A stretch of DNA of 64,000 nt from NCBI RefSeq assembly GCF_022201045.2, contig NC_068559.1:682001-746000 (forward strand), in the 5' to 3' direction. Each line of letters begins with the position of its first letter. Position 1 is the stretch's first letter. Of the stretch, positions 1 through 11,719 are shown piece after piece. The translations under genes were made by a program, and so were the position numbers. The notes under the pieces are model-generated. The model did no database searches. It worked only from the letters and a program-made list of their open reading frames with translations, and had not been told where the DNA came from. The DNA comes from Citrus sinensis. Taxonomy: Eukaryota > Streptophyta > Magnoliopsida > Sapindales > Rutaceae.

Positions 1-37
1 CAAATGGTTATGCATAGTAGAGACTGGGGCCTCCAAC

Positions 38-297
38 TAGGGTTGGTAATTTATCGGGTCGGGTCAAGCTAAGCTTTAATCCGACCCTATAACACAACTA
101 AAGGGCCCTAGCCTTACAAAAAGTCCTATTATTTCACCTTAGGGTCGGGTCAGACTCGACCCTAAAAGGGTTAGGGTCGGCCTTTATTTTTAAAATTTTT
201 GGCCTGATTTTTTACCCTTAACTTCGGGCCAAAGCCCTCAAAATTTGGGTCAGGCTAATCGGGCCAAAAATCGGGTCGGACTTTTTTGCCATCCCTA
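38..297. mobile_element. hAT-like MITE (260 bp)
   Basis: The ends are inverted repeats: the left end starts TAGGGTTGGTAATTTATCGG and the right end, reverse-complemented, starts TAGGGATGGCAAAAAAG. An imperfect 8-bp target duplication flanks it (CCTCCAAC at 30-37, TCTCTAAC at 298-305, 6 of 8 matching). The interior is rich in CGGGTC/GACCCG stretches that can pair, and has no coding capacity. The TAGGGRTGGCAA terminus with an 8-bp duplication is typical of non-autonomous plant hAT elements. Confidence 0.75.
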
Positions 298-711
298 TCT
301 CTAACTCATCGGAGTTTAGAAATATCTTCCGCCCCCACCTCTTCTTTTTTGAAAAGCAAGAGTGGTGTAACAATGGAGACTTGTTCTAGTAATTTGTTTA
401 TATTTTAGAGAGATATATCTATATTTTTATAATGTCTACTCATTTTAAGGTTTTTAGATTAGTCAATCATTTCTAATTCATATTCCACACTTTTATTACA
501 ATGTAAATAAACATTCTACATCCACTTCCAGTTCCATACTACTAATCTTGTTTGTTGGAATAAGGGTAGGGGATAGAAAGCAGTAAGTTGCCTAATGTAA
601 AACAAAATTATGTTGAAAGTTCATAAAGTTATTGGCCATTATATTTTTTCTTAATAGGTTTTGGAATAGTACATAAATTAAGAAAAAAAAATTACAGTAG
701 CAACTTCTAAA

Positions 712-1496
712 TAGGATTGCCAATGGGATGGGATGAGACAAAATTGGTCTATCTCAGTCCTATCATGTATATGCAAGTGAGATAAAAAAAATTATTTCAT
801 TTTTGTCTCATTAATTTTTTGGGACAAAAATTTGTCCTCGTCCTATCCCATTAAATATTCCATCCAATTATTCTGAACAACCTCAAATGTGAATAAAGAA
901 ATTTTGACATTTTTTTTCTTTTAAAGATTATCATAATTCAATATAGCAAAAATTTTGAATAAATACAAAGTAGAATAATCAAATACTAGTTTCTTTTTTA
1001 CTACATGCATGTTTGAATACCATTTTATGCTAACATTTTTTAATTGCTTGTTTGCTTCTATTGTACATTAATATTAAGATTTACGCATCAAAAGCTATAA
1101 ATTTGGACAGTAACCAACTTCAACGATGTTAAAATATTTAATAATTCAACAATATAATAATAGAACAAACCAATAGAAAAAAAAAAGTTCAAAGTTTCAA
1201 CACTAAACTAAATCAATCTAAGTTCCAATGTTTAAGCAAAAATTTAAAATTAACAAAAACTTCCAAAAGTTGACTACTATAGAATAGTTTTAAAATTATA
1301 ATATTAATGGGGTATATATGACGAGATGGAATTTTATAATTGGTCCTCCTCCTATCCCACAAATAAAGGTAGGACTTATTTTTTGTCCTTGTCCCATCTT
1401 ATTTTAATTTGTGATGTAAAAATATGTTCTAATTCCATCCCAAATAAGACGAGATCCCGTAAGATTTAATCGCAATAGAAAAAATTGTCATCCCTA
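712..1496. mobile_element. hAT-like MITE (about 785 bp)
   Basis: The left end TAGGATTGCCAATGGGATGG mirrors the right end, whose reverse complement reads TAGGGATGACAATTTTTTC. Sub-terminal GGGATGAG/GTCCT-CATCCC stretches also mirror each other. No convincing 8-bp target duplication remains, and no ORF is recognisable. It belongs to the same terminus class as the element at 38-297 but has a different interior. Confidence 0.6.
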
Positions 1497-1896
1497 CAAT
1501 TATTTTTAAAATGGTAAGAGTATTTGCACCTTAAAATGTGCTTTGAACTTCTATTTATTTAGTACATACTCATATTAAATTTTAAAAAATAAATTTTGCT
1601 AAGAATAATAATAATTAACGCAAATATGTATTTGTGTAAAGAATTTTTAGAAAAAAAATGTATTTAACAAGAGTTTAATTAGACATTTAGTGTCCTTGGA
1701 GATAAATGTCAATAAAATCTAAAATTGTAATATAATAAAAAAATGAAAATTTTAGAGGGTAAAAAATAAATTTGCCAAAGTAAAAGAACAAATTAAGACA
1801 GCGATAGAAAAGAAGGTTTAGGTCGAGCCATGTCCCCTTGACTGGGGAGACGAAACATGTCACAAGACTCACAACACCACTAACGATGTATATAAA

Positions 1897-2745
1897 TAGT
1901 GCGTTTACTAATTAATAATTGGAATGAGTTAGAATATGAATGACATAGAATCTGAATGAAGAAAATAGGAATTCGAATAAATTGTTTACTTAGGCAATAA
2001 GAATCTGAATCGAAATCGGAATGAATTACTATGAATTACAAAAACATCCTTAATTTATTATTACCATTATTTTTATTACTTATTACGTGATTATGGTTGT
2101 TATTATTATTAAGAAAATTATTGTTAATAATAATAATGGTTATAGTGATAATAATTTTTTTTGTTTTTTTATGATTATTTATCTCTCTTTTTTTCTCCAT
2201 TTTCTCTTCTTCTTCTCCTTTTTTTTCTTTCTGTCTTTTCTGCAATTTCTTTGTTACTTCTCTATCATCAATTTCATCTTCTTCATCAACATCATTATCA
2301 TCACAATTATCTTTTTCTTCATCAACATCAAAATTTAGTTTCGTCTTCATCATCGTCATCACAATTACATCATCAATAATAATCATCACCATCATCAATC
2401 ATCATCATTATTGTCATAAGAAATTCATCATCATGGTTTCTTTGGTTCCAAGTGATAGAGACGAGATGTGTTTGTCTGCAATGTTAAGGATTTCGTGGGT
2501 TTTTTTTGTATTTTTTACTTGTAAAGAGAGCATTTTGGGAAAATTAAAAATATAATGGGGATAGTTTTGTCATTAGAGGAATAAAGTTCATATTCCCAAA
2601 CCCCCACTGGAATCAGAACTCTAATAATCAAACTTGATTTTGTATAGGTCGCAACACTTCATTCCCATTTCCAACATCAATTTTAACAAATAAACAATTT
2701 ATTCATTCCTTTTTCTTCATTTTGATTCCCATTACGGTTTAATAA
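1897..2745. mobile_element. Harbinger/Tourist-like MITE, degenerate
   Basis: It starts with AGTGCGTTTACTAATT followed by GGAATGAG and GAATCTGAAT motifs. Near the right end it has CATTCCCATTTCC and GATTCCCATT motifs. This is the same organisation as the better-preserved elements at 14782, 37952 and 58406: a GTGTTTACTT-type terminus, a GGAATGRGAATC sub-terminus and a TTA/ATC-rich core. The right terminus is eroded and the boundary is approximate. The long ORFs on both strands at 2036-2398 come from simple ATT/ATC repeats and are not genes. Confidence 0.5.
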
Positions 2746-3089
2746 ATTGGCCAAGAATGTATATGTAGTGACAATATTTGCAATCATTTTCAATTTCTCA
2801 AAAAACTTAATCTTGATTCCTAAAGATATTATGGATGGTGCTGTCACGGAGACAGAGATTGCCAACAAATAAGCAACATCATAGGCAGAAGTTAATGAAT
2901 CATCAATAGATTGATGCAGCCTCAACCCAAGCCTTTGAAGGAGGAGCGGGATAGTTAAGTTTAATTGCAATTCTGAATCTCTCTTGAGTATCTATTATTA
3001 TTATTGTTTGTTTGTTTGTTTTAGGTCAATTTACTTAATTATGATTTTAACATTAAATGAAGCAATACCTATTCAAATAATGCTCACTT

Positions 3090-4255
3090 TCCTACATTGT
3101 GATGGACTCAACTACCTTACAACAGTTGCAAGGTACCACCATTTTGTTTTTTTGTAATTTTAATCATTGACTATTAGATTCAATGAAAACATAGTTTTAA
3201 TAGTAGAGATTTATCGATTTGAATATTAACATTAAACTCCCTGAAATTTATCAAAAACTCAAAAAAATTAAAACTTTTAGCACATAAGTTCGAATTGTTT
3301 AATTAGTAGTGAGTCTCAAAAAATAAATTTTATTTTAATACTACATATTTTATTTAAAAAATTAATTTTTAATATTATTTATTTAATTAAAAAATATTAT
3401 TTACTATTATTTATTCTCATTTTATTTAATATTATTTAGTTACAGGCTTATTATTATATTTAATCTTTCAAAATATAACAAAAATAAAATAAAATAAAAT
3501 AATTAGTTGTGAGTCTTAAAAAATCATTTTAATTAATATTATATATTTTATTCAAAAGGATAAAATTATAATATTATTTATTTATTAAAAAATAAATATT
3601 TTATTAATATTATTTATTTGATTTTATTTAACATTATATAGTCATAGGCTTATTATTATATTTATTCTTTCATAAAACTAAATAATGTTAAATAAAATAA
3701 AATAATCAGTAATGAGTCTCAAAAAAGTAATATTATTTAAAATATTATTTATTTTATTTTATTTAGTATTATTTAGTCACAACTTATTATTATATTTATT
3801 TTTCAAAATTAAATAATATTAAATAAAATAGAATAAGAAATAGTGAGTCCTAAAAAATCAATATTATTTTTTAATTTTATGTAAAAGAATACATTTTTAA
3901 TAGTTTTATTTTATTTAAAAAATATTATTTAGTTATAGGCTTATTATTATATTTATTCTTTTACAAAGTTAAATAATATTAAATGAAATAAAATTATATT
4001 TTAGAAGGTCACTAGCCCTGTAGTAGTAGCCCAAGCATATAAACTTATAAATAAATGTAAATAAAAAAATAATATTAAATAAAATAAAATTATATTTTAA
4101 AAGGTCACCAACCAAAACACATAACGTTATAAATAAATTGTAAATAAAAAATAAAGCAACGAGATAAATGAAATTTAACATCACAAAAGACAAAAAAAAA
4201 ATTGATGGTACTTTGCAACAATTGCAAGATAGCTGGATCCCACTGTGATACCTAT
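3090..4255. mobile_element. TIR element with internal tandem repeats
   Basis: Inverted repeats bracket the region. CTACCTTACAACAGTTGCAA at about 3112 corresponds to the reverse complement of sequence around 4204-4240 (CTATCTTGCAATTGTTGCAA). Between them is a degenerate tandem array. Copies of a GTGAGTCYYAAAAAA motif occur near 3308, 3507, 3713 and 3843. Copies of an AGGCTTATTATTATATTTA-like motif occur near 3444, 3647, 3782 and 3937. A roughly 95-bp duplication follows at 3985-4175 (TTATATTTTARAAGGTCAC motif). No transposase is seen. The superfamily is not clear. Confidence 0.5.
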
Positions 4256-4259
4256 AATT

Positions 4260-5090
4260 TTAAAATAGATGTTGTAAGTTATATCATAATATAACTTAAT
4301 AAGGTCCAAATAAAATTAGGGTTTTACGATGTTAGGATACTTTTTTTTTTAAAAAAAAAGTGTCAACATAGACTAACTGACCTTCATGGTTTTTAAATTT
4401 TAATGCAACATCCTAAGACTGAATCTCTGCACCCTTCCCGAGATCAAAAGAAAAGATAGTTTTGTCTTCATGTGTGGCCTCAAAAACTTCACCGGTTTTC
4501 GAATGAATTCAGTCAATTGCATCAACCATAGCTTTTCAACTCTCAATACCCTACTGAAGAATATTATTACAACACTATCCTAAACTCGTCTATGTTACAA
4601 TTTGGGTGGCTGGCTACCAAGTGTTTGTTTATAAACTCACTGGTCAAACCTTAACTTGATGATATGGTGTACAATTAGGGTTTGTTACAAATCCAACTCT
4701 TTCCGGTCTCATACATAGTTTGTGAGAAAATGGCGCCCAAGTTCTCATTAAGCTGATTTTTAGCTCACTTGAAATTTAGGATAAAAAATAGTCTAAAATG
4801 TTAAGAAAATAAACAGAAATAATCATGCTAGATATTATTTCAGATTATAAATTTTCAATTTTTTATATCCCATTTATAAAACTATCTAATAATGTAACCA
4901 AATCCAATAAATTTAAGGACTCACCAAGCTGTTTCAAAAAAAACCAAAATTGACATTTGTTGCATGTATTATACGCATCATAAACTAATCTATTAGCTAA
5001 AGCAGATAAATTTGCAATTTGTTCACTCTTCAATATAAATTACTTCCAAATAAATTTGCAATTTACTGAATGCTGAAAAATAAAATAAAC
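4260..5090. other. AT-rich intergenic DNA
   Basis: No coding region, RNA gene or repeat family could be recognised. A T-run/A-run palindrome lies at about 4331-4351. Confidence 0.4.
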
Positions 5091-5109
5091 AGCGATTAAA
5101 GAGGATAAA

Positions 5110-5345
5110 TTATGGGACTGACACGTATCGTGAGGAGATGAAAATTATGGACTGTAAAAGAGAGATCGAGTGGACGGGTTGACTCGGGGATAATAAACCG
5201 GGAGAATAGCCATAGGCGTCCAGTGAGTTCGGCGCTGGGGCAAAGAACCGCCGGCTTTTGTATGTGAAGATGGAAACCATAGTTCAGTCGGACGCATGCG
5301 GGTGGTGCATGGAGAGTGCAAGAGTGTGGTGTTTGCGGTTATATT
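5110..5345. other. GC-richer island, possible small ORF on minus
   Basis: This stretch of about 235 bp is clearly more GC-rich than its surroundings and holds CCGCCGGC and GCATGCGGG. On the minus strand an ATG at 5280 opens a 56-codon frame ending at 5110. On the plus strand a 30-codon frame starts at 5270. Neither protein is recognised. It could be an old promoter or exon remnant; there is no evidence that it is expressed. Confidence 0.2.
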
Positions 5346-5379
5346 TGATTAAGAGGTTATAGAGTTTGGGCTTTATTCG

Positions 5380-8300
5380 TTATGAGCCGAAATCTAATCG
5401 TGGGTCAAATAAGTCCAAGAAGTTTATGGACCATGCAGTTGCCGCCGGAAACACTTTTATTTATTTTTTTCTTTAGGGTGATTTTGATATTATATAATAG
5501 GATAAAGGATTCGTATATAATATTTGGGATGGATAAGGTAAAGATACTACTTGAAATATATAATATTTTCGTTATATTCTATACAGAGTCTGCTAAGATC
5601 TACTTATCATCAAATAAGATATAACATAGGTTAGATATGTAAGTGTGTATGGAACCAAATAAAGACTTGTTCTTTGTACGTAGTTATATTTAATTTGTTC
5701 GATTATTGTTAATGTTACCTATAACTATGAACCTAATTCTATTAGACATCGCCCTGTTTAGGAAACTTCCGAATTTTCGCTTACCCAGAAAGGCCATGTA
5801 CATGCACGGAGTATTTAAGACTGAAATTTGTGGTCGTATCTATCTAAAACCTATGACACATTTATGAAATTGTAGTAGCGTAATTAAAGATCACCCCTTC
5901 CTTCAAACAAACAAGTTTTGGGAATTTTAGGGCCCCTACCCCGAACTTTTTGGGGTCCCTCCCCTACTCAATAATTGCCATAAATTCACACCCAAATTGG
6001 GTGTGCCCATCCATCTGCTTGCCCAATAGAAACACGACACGGTTTGGAATAATTTTCATCAAGCTGATAACTATAGTGTTTGTGCTTACGTGTTCTTGAT
6101 GTGACCGTTGACTAGATGGGGACCTTTGCTTTGGAAACTTTTGTCCTCTTTGATCTAGGACTGGGCCCACAAATGGTGGAGGGATCTGGGGCTAAGTTGA
6201 TTAGTATTTAGGGTTTAGACTTGGGCCCATAATCAAAGGGATTTTCTTTGGTATTATCACCGAAATGAAAAACGATAAGTTGAAATTTGGTGTCATTAAT
6301 TGGAGTGATAATGGAGTGATGGAAAAAAAGAAAAAAGAAAAGAAAAGAAGGAATCCATCCAATTGGAGCTTCCTCAAGCATGGACCACTCCGGGAAAACT
6401 GTTGGCCCAATCGAGTAAAACTCTTCCGAGAGATTCGATGTATTGAGATTTTGGTTGTGTCACGTTTGTAATTGATGGGAACTAGCGTTAAATTTTGACC
6501 AATGCTAAAAACCTTACTAATATAGTCAAAGAAAATGATTGATTCTTATGTCCTTAGTATCTTTTATAATCCAACTAAACAGTCTAAAAGTAAAAAGACA
6601 ATTTAGTTGTTGTGAAAATTACAAAATGAAATTGCGTTACCTTTTTCAAGTTTCACATAGTTTCGAAAGCATTTAAAAGAATATTCGATCGAAAATTTTA
6701 TAGGGATATTTGGCAAACATAAATATACATTTAATTAAAATTACACAAAATTTCACTATAGTCATAATGTTGATACTAAACAAATTTATTACTATAAGAA
6801 AGTTATAATCTAATAGAGATGTGTTACAAAAACTATCTTTAGTGCAAGAATATTAAAATAAAGCATGCATTACGTAACTAATTTATTAATGGAACATGTC
6901 AAATTCAATATATCAAAAAGCTAGTACTACTTATGTACTATTATTTAAAATATGCAAAATCATATTAAAAATCTCTAAATACTTACATTTTCTTTAATAA
7001 TTTTCTTCAATTGTCTGGTTGTACTACGTGAATGCAAGTTTCTTTAATGTAACATACATATAATATATAAATAATTATTACAGTGCAGAAACAAGTTTCT
7101 TAAGACATGATTTAAAAAAGAACTTATTATAAAAGAAAATCAATTATTATTATTTATAGCCGATCCAAATTAGGATTAAATTTTTTATAAAATATTATAC
7201 CTCACATTTCTTTTTTAGTACACAATTTTTAAAGTCCAATCACATCTAAATACTAAAAAGGAAAGTAACATTTATCGCTTTTTGTTTGTTTGACCCTCCA
7301 CAAAAGCCAAGGAAAAGCAAATCCGATTAAGATTTCTAATCATCTAATATGAGACATGAAAATGCCAATAAGATTTCAATCATGAAAATTCAAGTGGATT
7401 TGGATTCCAAGGATGACTAATGAGAATATATCTTCACCTTTTCTTAAAGAACCTAATGGGTTTTATGGGCCATCCCATTACTAAATTATAGGAATAAAAC
7501 GATCCTTTCTTCGTCTTTTTTGTATTTTTGGGGTCCTTCGAGGCACGCCAAGCTTCAATTCCAATCATTAATGTTTCAATCAAATCTTATTTGGAGTTGA
7601 TATTTGTTTGAATGCCTAGAAAGTGTGGATTAACAGAAGGTGTATTATGAAAGCAACGTTTCTTTTTTTTGACTTTATAATTATTGAGGAAGACCATGAG
7701 CAAAAAGAGAGGACAAAAGAAAACATATGAATAATTAAAAGAGTTCGAATCAAGTTAAAAAAATTAATCGGTTTAAGAAATAATGAGTTAATTTTAACAA
7801 ATGAACAAAAATCATTTGGAATCCAATTGTTTTGATGAGATTTTCAATTTTTAGACGATTATCAATTAGATATAAGAATCCGTATTTTTAATTTTAAATA
7901 TGTTTGCCTGATAATGAATGTAATGATAAATCATATCAAAGATTGTACCAAAATAAACCAATTTCTTCAAAAAAAACAAAAAAAAAAAACGACCAGAATC
8001 AACCCCATGAGCAGTTAAATTCTACGGATAAATTTTCTTTTACTATTAGGCACAAAGGAAGAAACGTTGAGTTGTTGATTGAATCGTGCAGAGATGATAA
8101 GAAAGTGAAACCATGTGTAGTTTGTTCATGTGATGTCTACTGTCTAGTCAGCCACAGTGCGTCAAGCTTGTAGCCATGGCATTTCCAAAGCTACAACTCT
8201 CCCACTTATTACTATTTTTGAAACATTTTCTAATAGTAAAATACTTACACTCAGTACCATTGCTTGTTTTAGTATTCAAACTTTATGATTTCAACAGATT

Positions 8301-8560
8301 TCCATTTTTTAAGTTTGAATGGTCAGATCCATGATTACACTACACACCCACAGTATAATATCAACAACCAGCTGTAAATTCCCACGGACACAAATACCCC
8401 CAACTAGGGCTTGCTGATTAATTACTTAATTATATTTATAACTTAATCTCACATGTTTAAGAATTTCGGCCCCTCATTGCATCAGCAGATTAACACGTAG
8501 CGCAATTCTGTAATTCTCTACAAAATATTACAATTCTAAAGCTCTCTATAGGCAGCATCT
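5380..8560. other. Intergenic, no gene recognised
   Basis: AT-rich DNA with a moderately GC-rich patch at about 5925-6250 (GGGCCC and GGGTCC motifs). Frames such as 7904-8173 (89 codons, lysine/asparagine-rich) show no family resemblance, splice context or promoter that would support a gene. Confidence 0.35.
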
Positions 8561-8574
8561 AAGTATTATACATA

Positions 8575-8720
8575 TGTCGTTTAACCTTTGGTTAAGTAGT
8601 GAATTACTATCTTCAAAGTTAAGTATAATTATGAGAGTAGCAGTTCGAGTCCCTCGTAAACTCAATCTCTCTTAATAAAAATATAATTATATATATTTTA
8701 TTTGTAAGTCTTTCTCTCTT
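8575..8720 (+). repeat. SINE-like tRNA-derived unit
   Basis: A pol III A-box match, TGGTTAAGTAG (8589-8599), and a perfect B-box match, GTTCGAGTC (8643-8651), lie about 45 bp apart, followed by AT-rich sequence. The arrangement fits the head of a plant SINE. No cloverleaf, poly-A tail or target duplication was established, so this could be chance or a decayed tRNA relic. Confidence 0.35.
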
Positions 8721-9128
8721 TTAAAATATTTCTCGTCTGTGTAATATAATAATCTAACGTGTAATCAGTTTTTAAAATAAATATTATAAAGCAAAAGTTT
8801 CAAAAGTGAAAGAGTCTAATACAATAATATAACGTATAATCACTATTAAAAAAAAAGTATTATACTTATGCCAGAAAGCACAGGTTCAGGAGTGAAAGAG
8901 GTGAAAATTTTTAGAGGCCAAAACATAAAGTTCCGGGATAGAATGGTTATTTCACATCCAAGTTCGCTACGAAATTTGTGCCCATCTACTTCCCCAGCTA
9001 TGAACTTACACTGTAGAAATTGATTAGCAAGCCAGTGTTTTTTTTTTTTTTTACTATTAATATTAACATTATCTTTTCATTTCAATTTATTCTTTTTTAC
9101 TACAAAAATCCAAGAAAGCTAATTTGCA

Positions 9129-9150
9129 AAAAAAAAAAAAAAAAAAAAAA
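9129..9150. repeat. Poly-A tract
   Basis: An A homopolymer of about 22 nt follows a T-rich stretch at 9040-9053. The flanks do not identify a retroposon. Confidence 0.6.
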
Positions 9151-9680
9151 TTAAACTCTCGACTCACCGCCGCCTGCCTCTTAGCAGATTCAAAGAGGCT
9201 CTCTCCCACGTTAGGCCACCTTATTCAAACTTACTGAGCTGACAATTTTTTAATAGAAAATTAAATTCAGCCTCCATTATTGCAATAAAATATTCAATTA
9301 AATAATAACTTTCTGTCAGCCAAGGACACCAGATCGACAGAGCTTGGCTGAACAATGGCTGTGGGTGAACGGAATCACAAGAAGAACCCATCAATTTCAA
9401 GATTAAAAAGATACGGTAAACCCCAAAACATTAATGAAAATTGAAAAATGGGACCATACAAATATCATAAATTTGCTTGATTTAATTTCTATCATCATCA
9501 GTTAACTCTGGTAACATCAAGAACTCTGATGATTCAGAGCCCAAAAAAGAAAAGAAAAGAAAAGAAAAATCTAAACTACCAAAAAACAAAAACAAAATTA
9601 AAGTTTTATTATGTACAAATGTATTTTAATCTACCAAAAAAAGAGAATTTTGATTCTTTTTATTTCATTTTTTTCCTACT

Positions 9681-9962
9681 TCAAGAATCATTGTAATCAC
9701 GCCAGCAGATGAGCATGGTGACACAGCGCCTCATGATGTAGAAACGAGCTCTTTGTTCTCTGACTAATCTTGCACACTTTCTACTAAAAGAACACCTTCT
9801 GCGTGCAGAAGTAGAAGCACTTTTGATGAAAGCAGTTGTTGTTGAAGAGGAAGAGGAGCGGCTTCTTGATGAACCTTCTTTCTTGGACAGCTTCCACTTC
9901 TCATCAAGGTAAAACTGAGGTGGAGCACTTGCACTGTGAGTGAGAGTAGCAGCAGCAGCCAT
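9681..9962 (-). CDS. DVL/ROTUNDIFOLIA-like small polypeptide (93 aa)
   Basis: This family of small, non-secreted plant polypeptides restrains polar cell proliferation and shapes organs when overexpressed. They associate with the plasma membrane through the conserved domain. The protein has an alanine-rich start, a serine/threonine-rich basic middle (residues 31-53), then the diagnostic C-terminal DVL domain at about 59-88. That domain contains FSRKCARLVREQRARFY and IMRRCVTMLICW. Both Cys residues and the QRARFYIMRRC core are intact. The start is the first ATG; upstream in-frame sequence lacks an ATG. It is a single exon, as usual for the family. A TATA motif (TATAAATATAAAC on minus, about 10106-10118) lies about 145 bp upstream of the ATG and suggests a leader near 110 nt. 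No neighbouring gene is close. Confidence 0.93.
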   Translation of the reverse strand: MAAAATLTHSASAPPQFYLDEKWKLSKKEGSSRSRSSSSSTTTAFIKSASTSARRRCSFSRKCARLVREQRARFYIMRRCVTMLICWRDYNDS

Positions 9963-10105
9963 GTGTGTATGATAAGTACTTTTAGGGGAAATCACTTCTT
10001 GCAAAAAGAGCAAAAGCAAGACCAAGAGTGAGAGGAAAAATGCAGATGGTTTTAGTTTTTATGAAAGTGTGATGAATTGAGGGTTGAATCACCGAACAAG
10101 GAGTG

Positions 10106-10118
10106 TTTATATTTATAA
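10106..10118 (-). promoter_or_regulatory. TATA box of the DVL-like gene
   Basis: The minus strand reads TATAAATATAAAC, the only strong TATA motif in the 200 bp upstream of the DVL-like start. It sits at a reasonable distance for a leader of about 110 nt. Confidence 0.55.
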
Positions 10119-10389
10119 TGGAGATGAATCACCTGGGCCCTTATTTGCCTCGAGAAGCCCACCAAAATAATATTTTTGTTGCTTCTTTTTTGTATTTAAT
10201 TAATCAAAGATGAAAAGACATTTAGACCCTTAAAAGTTTGTCTTTGACCATAACGACGTCCATCTCAGAAATAACGTGGGTTAAATTGTCTCTTTCTAAA
10301 ATTATAGGGTCCCGAAAGTTATTAGGATAAACTTGAGAGCGAAGGCAGATGAGCTCGGTGTTATTTGCCATTGATTAAATAACATTGAT

Positions 10390-10426
10390 GTAACGAGGTG
10401 GGTTCCCAACGAGGTGGGTTCCCAAC
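10390..10426. repeat. Short tandem duplication
   Basis: Two head-to-tail copies of CGAGGTGGGTTCCCAA lie in otherwise unremarkable intergenic sequence. The 10.13-11.0 kb interval shows no other feature. Confidence 0.6.
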
Positions 10427-11030
10427 AAGCGCACACGTCATGGGGATCACTTAACGCAGGGATTTCTTTTTTTTTTTTTAAATAAAACGAAACGGGACGG
10501 GACAGTGTATGCGATGTGAGGCAGAAGCTGAAGCTGTGAAAGTGATATTACTAACAGGGGAAAAAGATTTACAGAGAGTTGAGATCTTACTTTCTACAGT
10601 AATTGAAACTGACAGGGCAAAATATTCAACTTCTTCTGCACTGTGATTTTGTGATTACAGGTAATTTTACAGCTTTAGGCCTTTAGATTCTTAAGTTGGA
10701 CGGGAATCTTATCGATTACGGTGAGCAACGTTACCTCAAATCATTATAATACGAAATTTAGAAGAAGAATATAGCAATTCTAGTCTATTAAATAAAACCC
10801 ACCATTTAAAATTATTAGGAGGAGATATTTAAAACTAATTTGATTCAGGCTTGATCCCAACAACATATTGATTTCCGATTCAAATTAAAATTGAAGAAAT
10901 GCAAAAGAGAACGTGTTGCATTCGATTTTAAAAGAAATTAAATTGGGTTGGATCCAATTTTGCTCAACCTAAATTAAAGCAATTTTTTTTATAGTTTATG
11001 ATTTCAATTCCACTAAAAAAAACATAATAA

Positions 11031-11225
11031 TTATAATAGCATTTCGATCTCTATCGGCAACTCGTCGATCCACACACGAGGTGTCGAATTGAAAAAGGTC
11101 ATTTTTACTAAAACATGGGCCACTAAATTACAAGACCTAGGAGTATAAGCTATCCGATATTTATTATTTTGTTTCATCAAAGCTCTAATCTCACTAATAA
11201 TAAAAATGTCTTTTTTAATATGCAC
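11031..11225 (-). pseudogene. LINE RNase H domain fragment
   Basis: A 64-codon minus-strand frame resembles the C-terminal RNase H tail of plant non-LTR retrotransposons. It has an SEIRALMKQ helix, then a motif like YxPRxxNxVAHxLxK (YTPRSCNLVAHVLVK), then WIDELPIEIEMLL near the end, matching the usual W-x-x-x-x-P-x-x-I ending. A stop (TGA) lies just upstream in frame and no reverse transcriptase is seen. It is a dead 3'-end remnant rather than a host gene. Confidence 0.6.
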
Positions 11226-11593
11226 AAATCATGTATCCAAGTAGCGTGCATGATCCAAGGAGAAGAGTAGCCTTTTAAGAGCTAAATGATGAATAAAAAG
11301 AAAGCACTAGGTGAACTTCCATAAATAGGTTAAAAATGAAGCAGGGAGAGTGATAAAATTATCTTTTTGATTCTACTAAACAATCCGAGAAAGGTGGGCA
11401 ATAGATGTCTAGTGGCGAGCAAAAGAGAAGCAAAAGATGGCAAAGCTTGCACGGTTTACAGAGACTGTAGAAAGTAGAAACACCTCACCTACGTTTCATT
11501 TTTGCTCTCGCTTCTTGCACTCTCTAGATCTCTGACACCCACTCAACACAGTAAACGAGTTGCACCGACCATTACATTCAAAACTCCCATGCA

Positions 11594-11703
<110 letters not shown>

Positions 11704-11719
11704 GTGTTGCCAATGTTTT

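Noticed and set aside
2036..2398. 120-codon minus frame and overlapping plus frames
   Set aside because: They consist of Asn/Asp/Ile/His runs from ATT/ATC repeats in a MITE core, open on both strands.
7904..8173. 89-codon plus frame
   Set aside because: Lys/Asn-rich, with no recognisable motif, splice context or homologue visible; coding status not supportable.
9319..9355. CAGCCAAGGA near 9319, resembling miR169, with a nearby CTTGGCTG
   Set aside because: Only the first bases match miR169; the rest of the mature sequence is absent and the foldback is short.
9963..10025. N-terminal extension of the DVL-like protein
   Set aside because: The extended frame begins at TTG, not ATG; the first ATG is at 9962.
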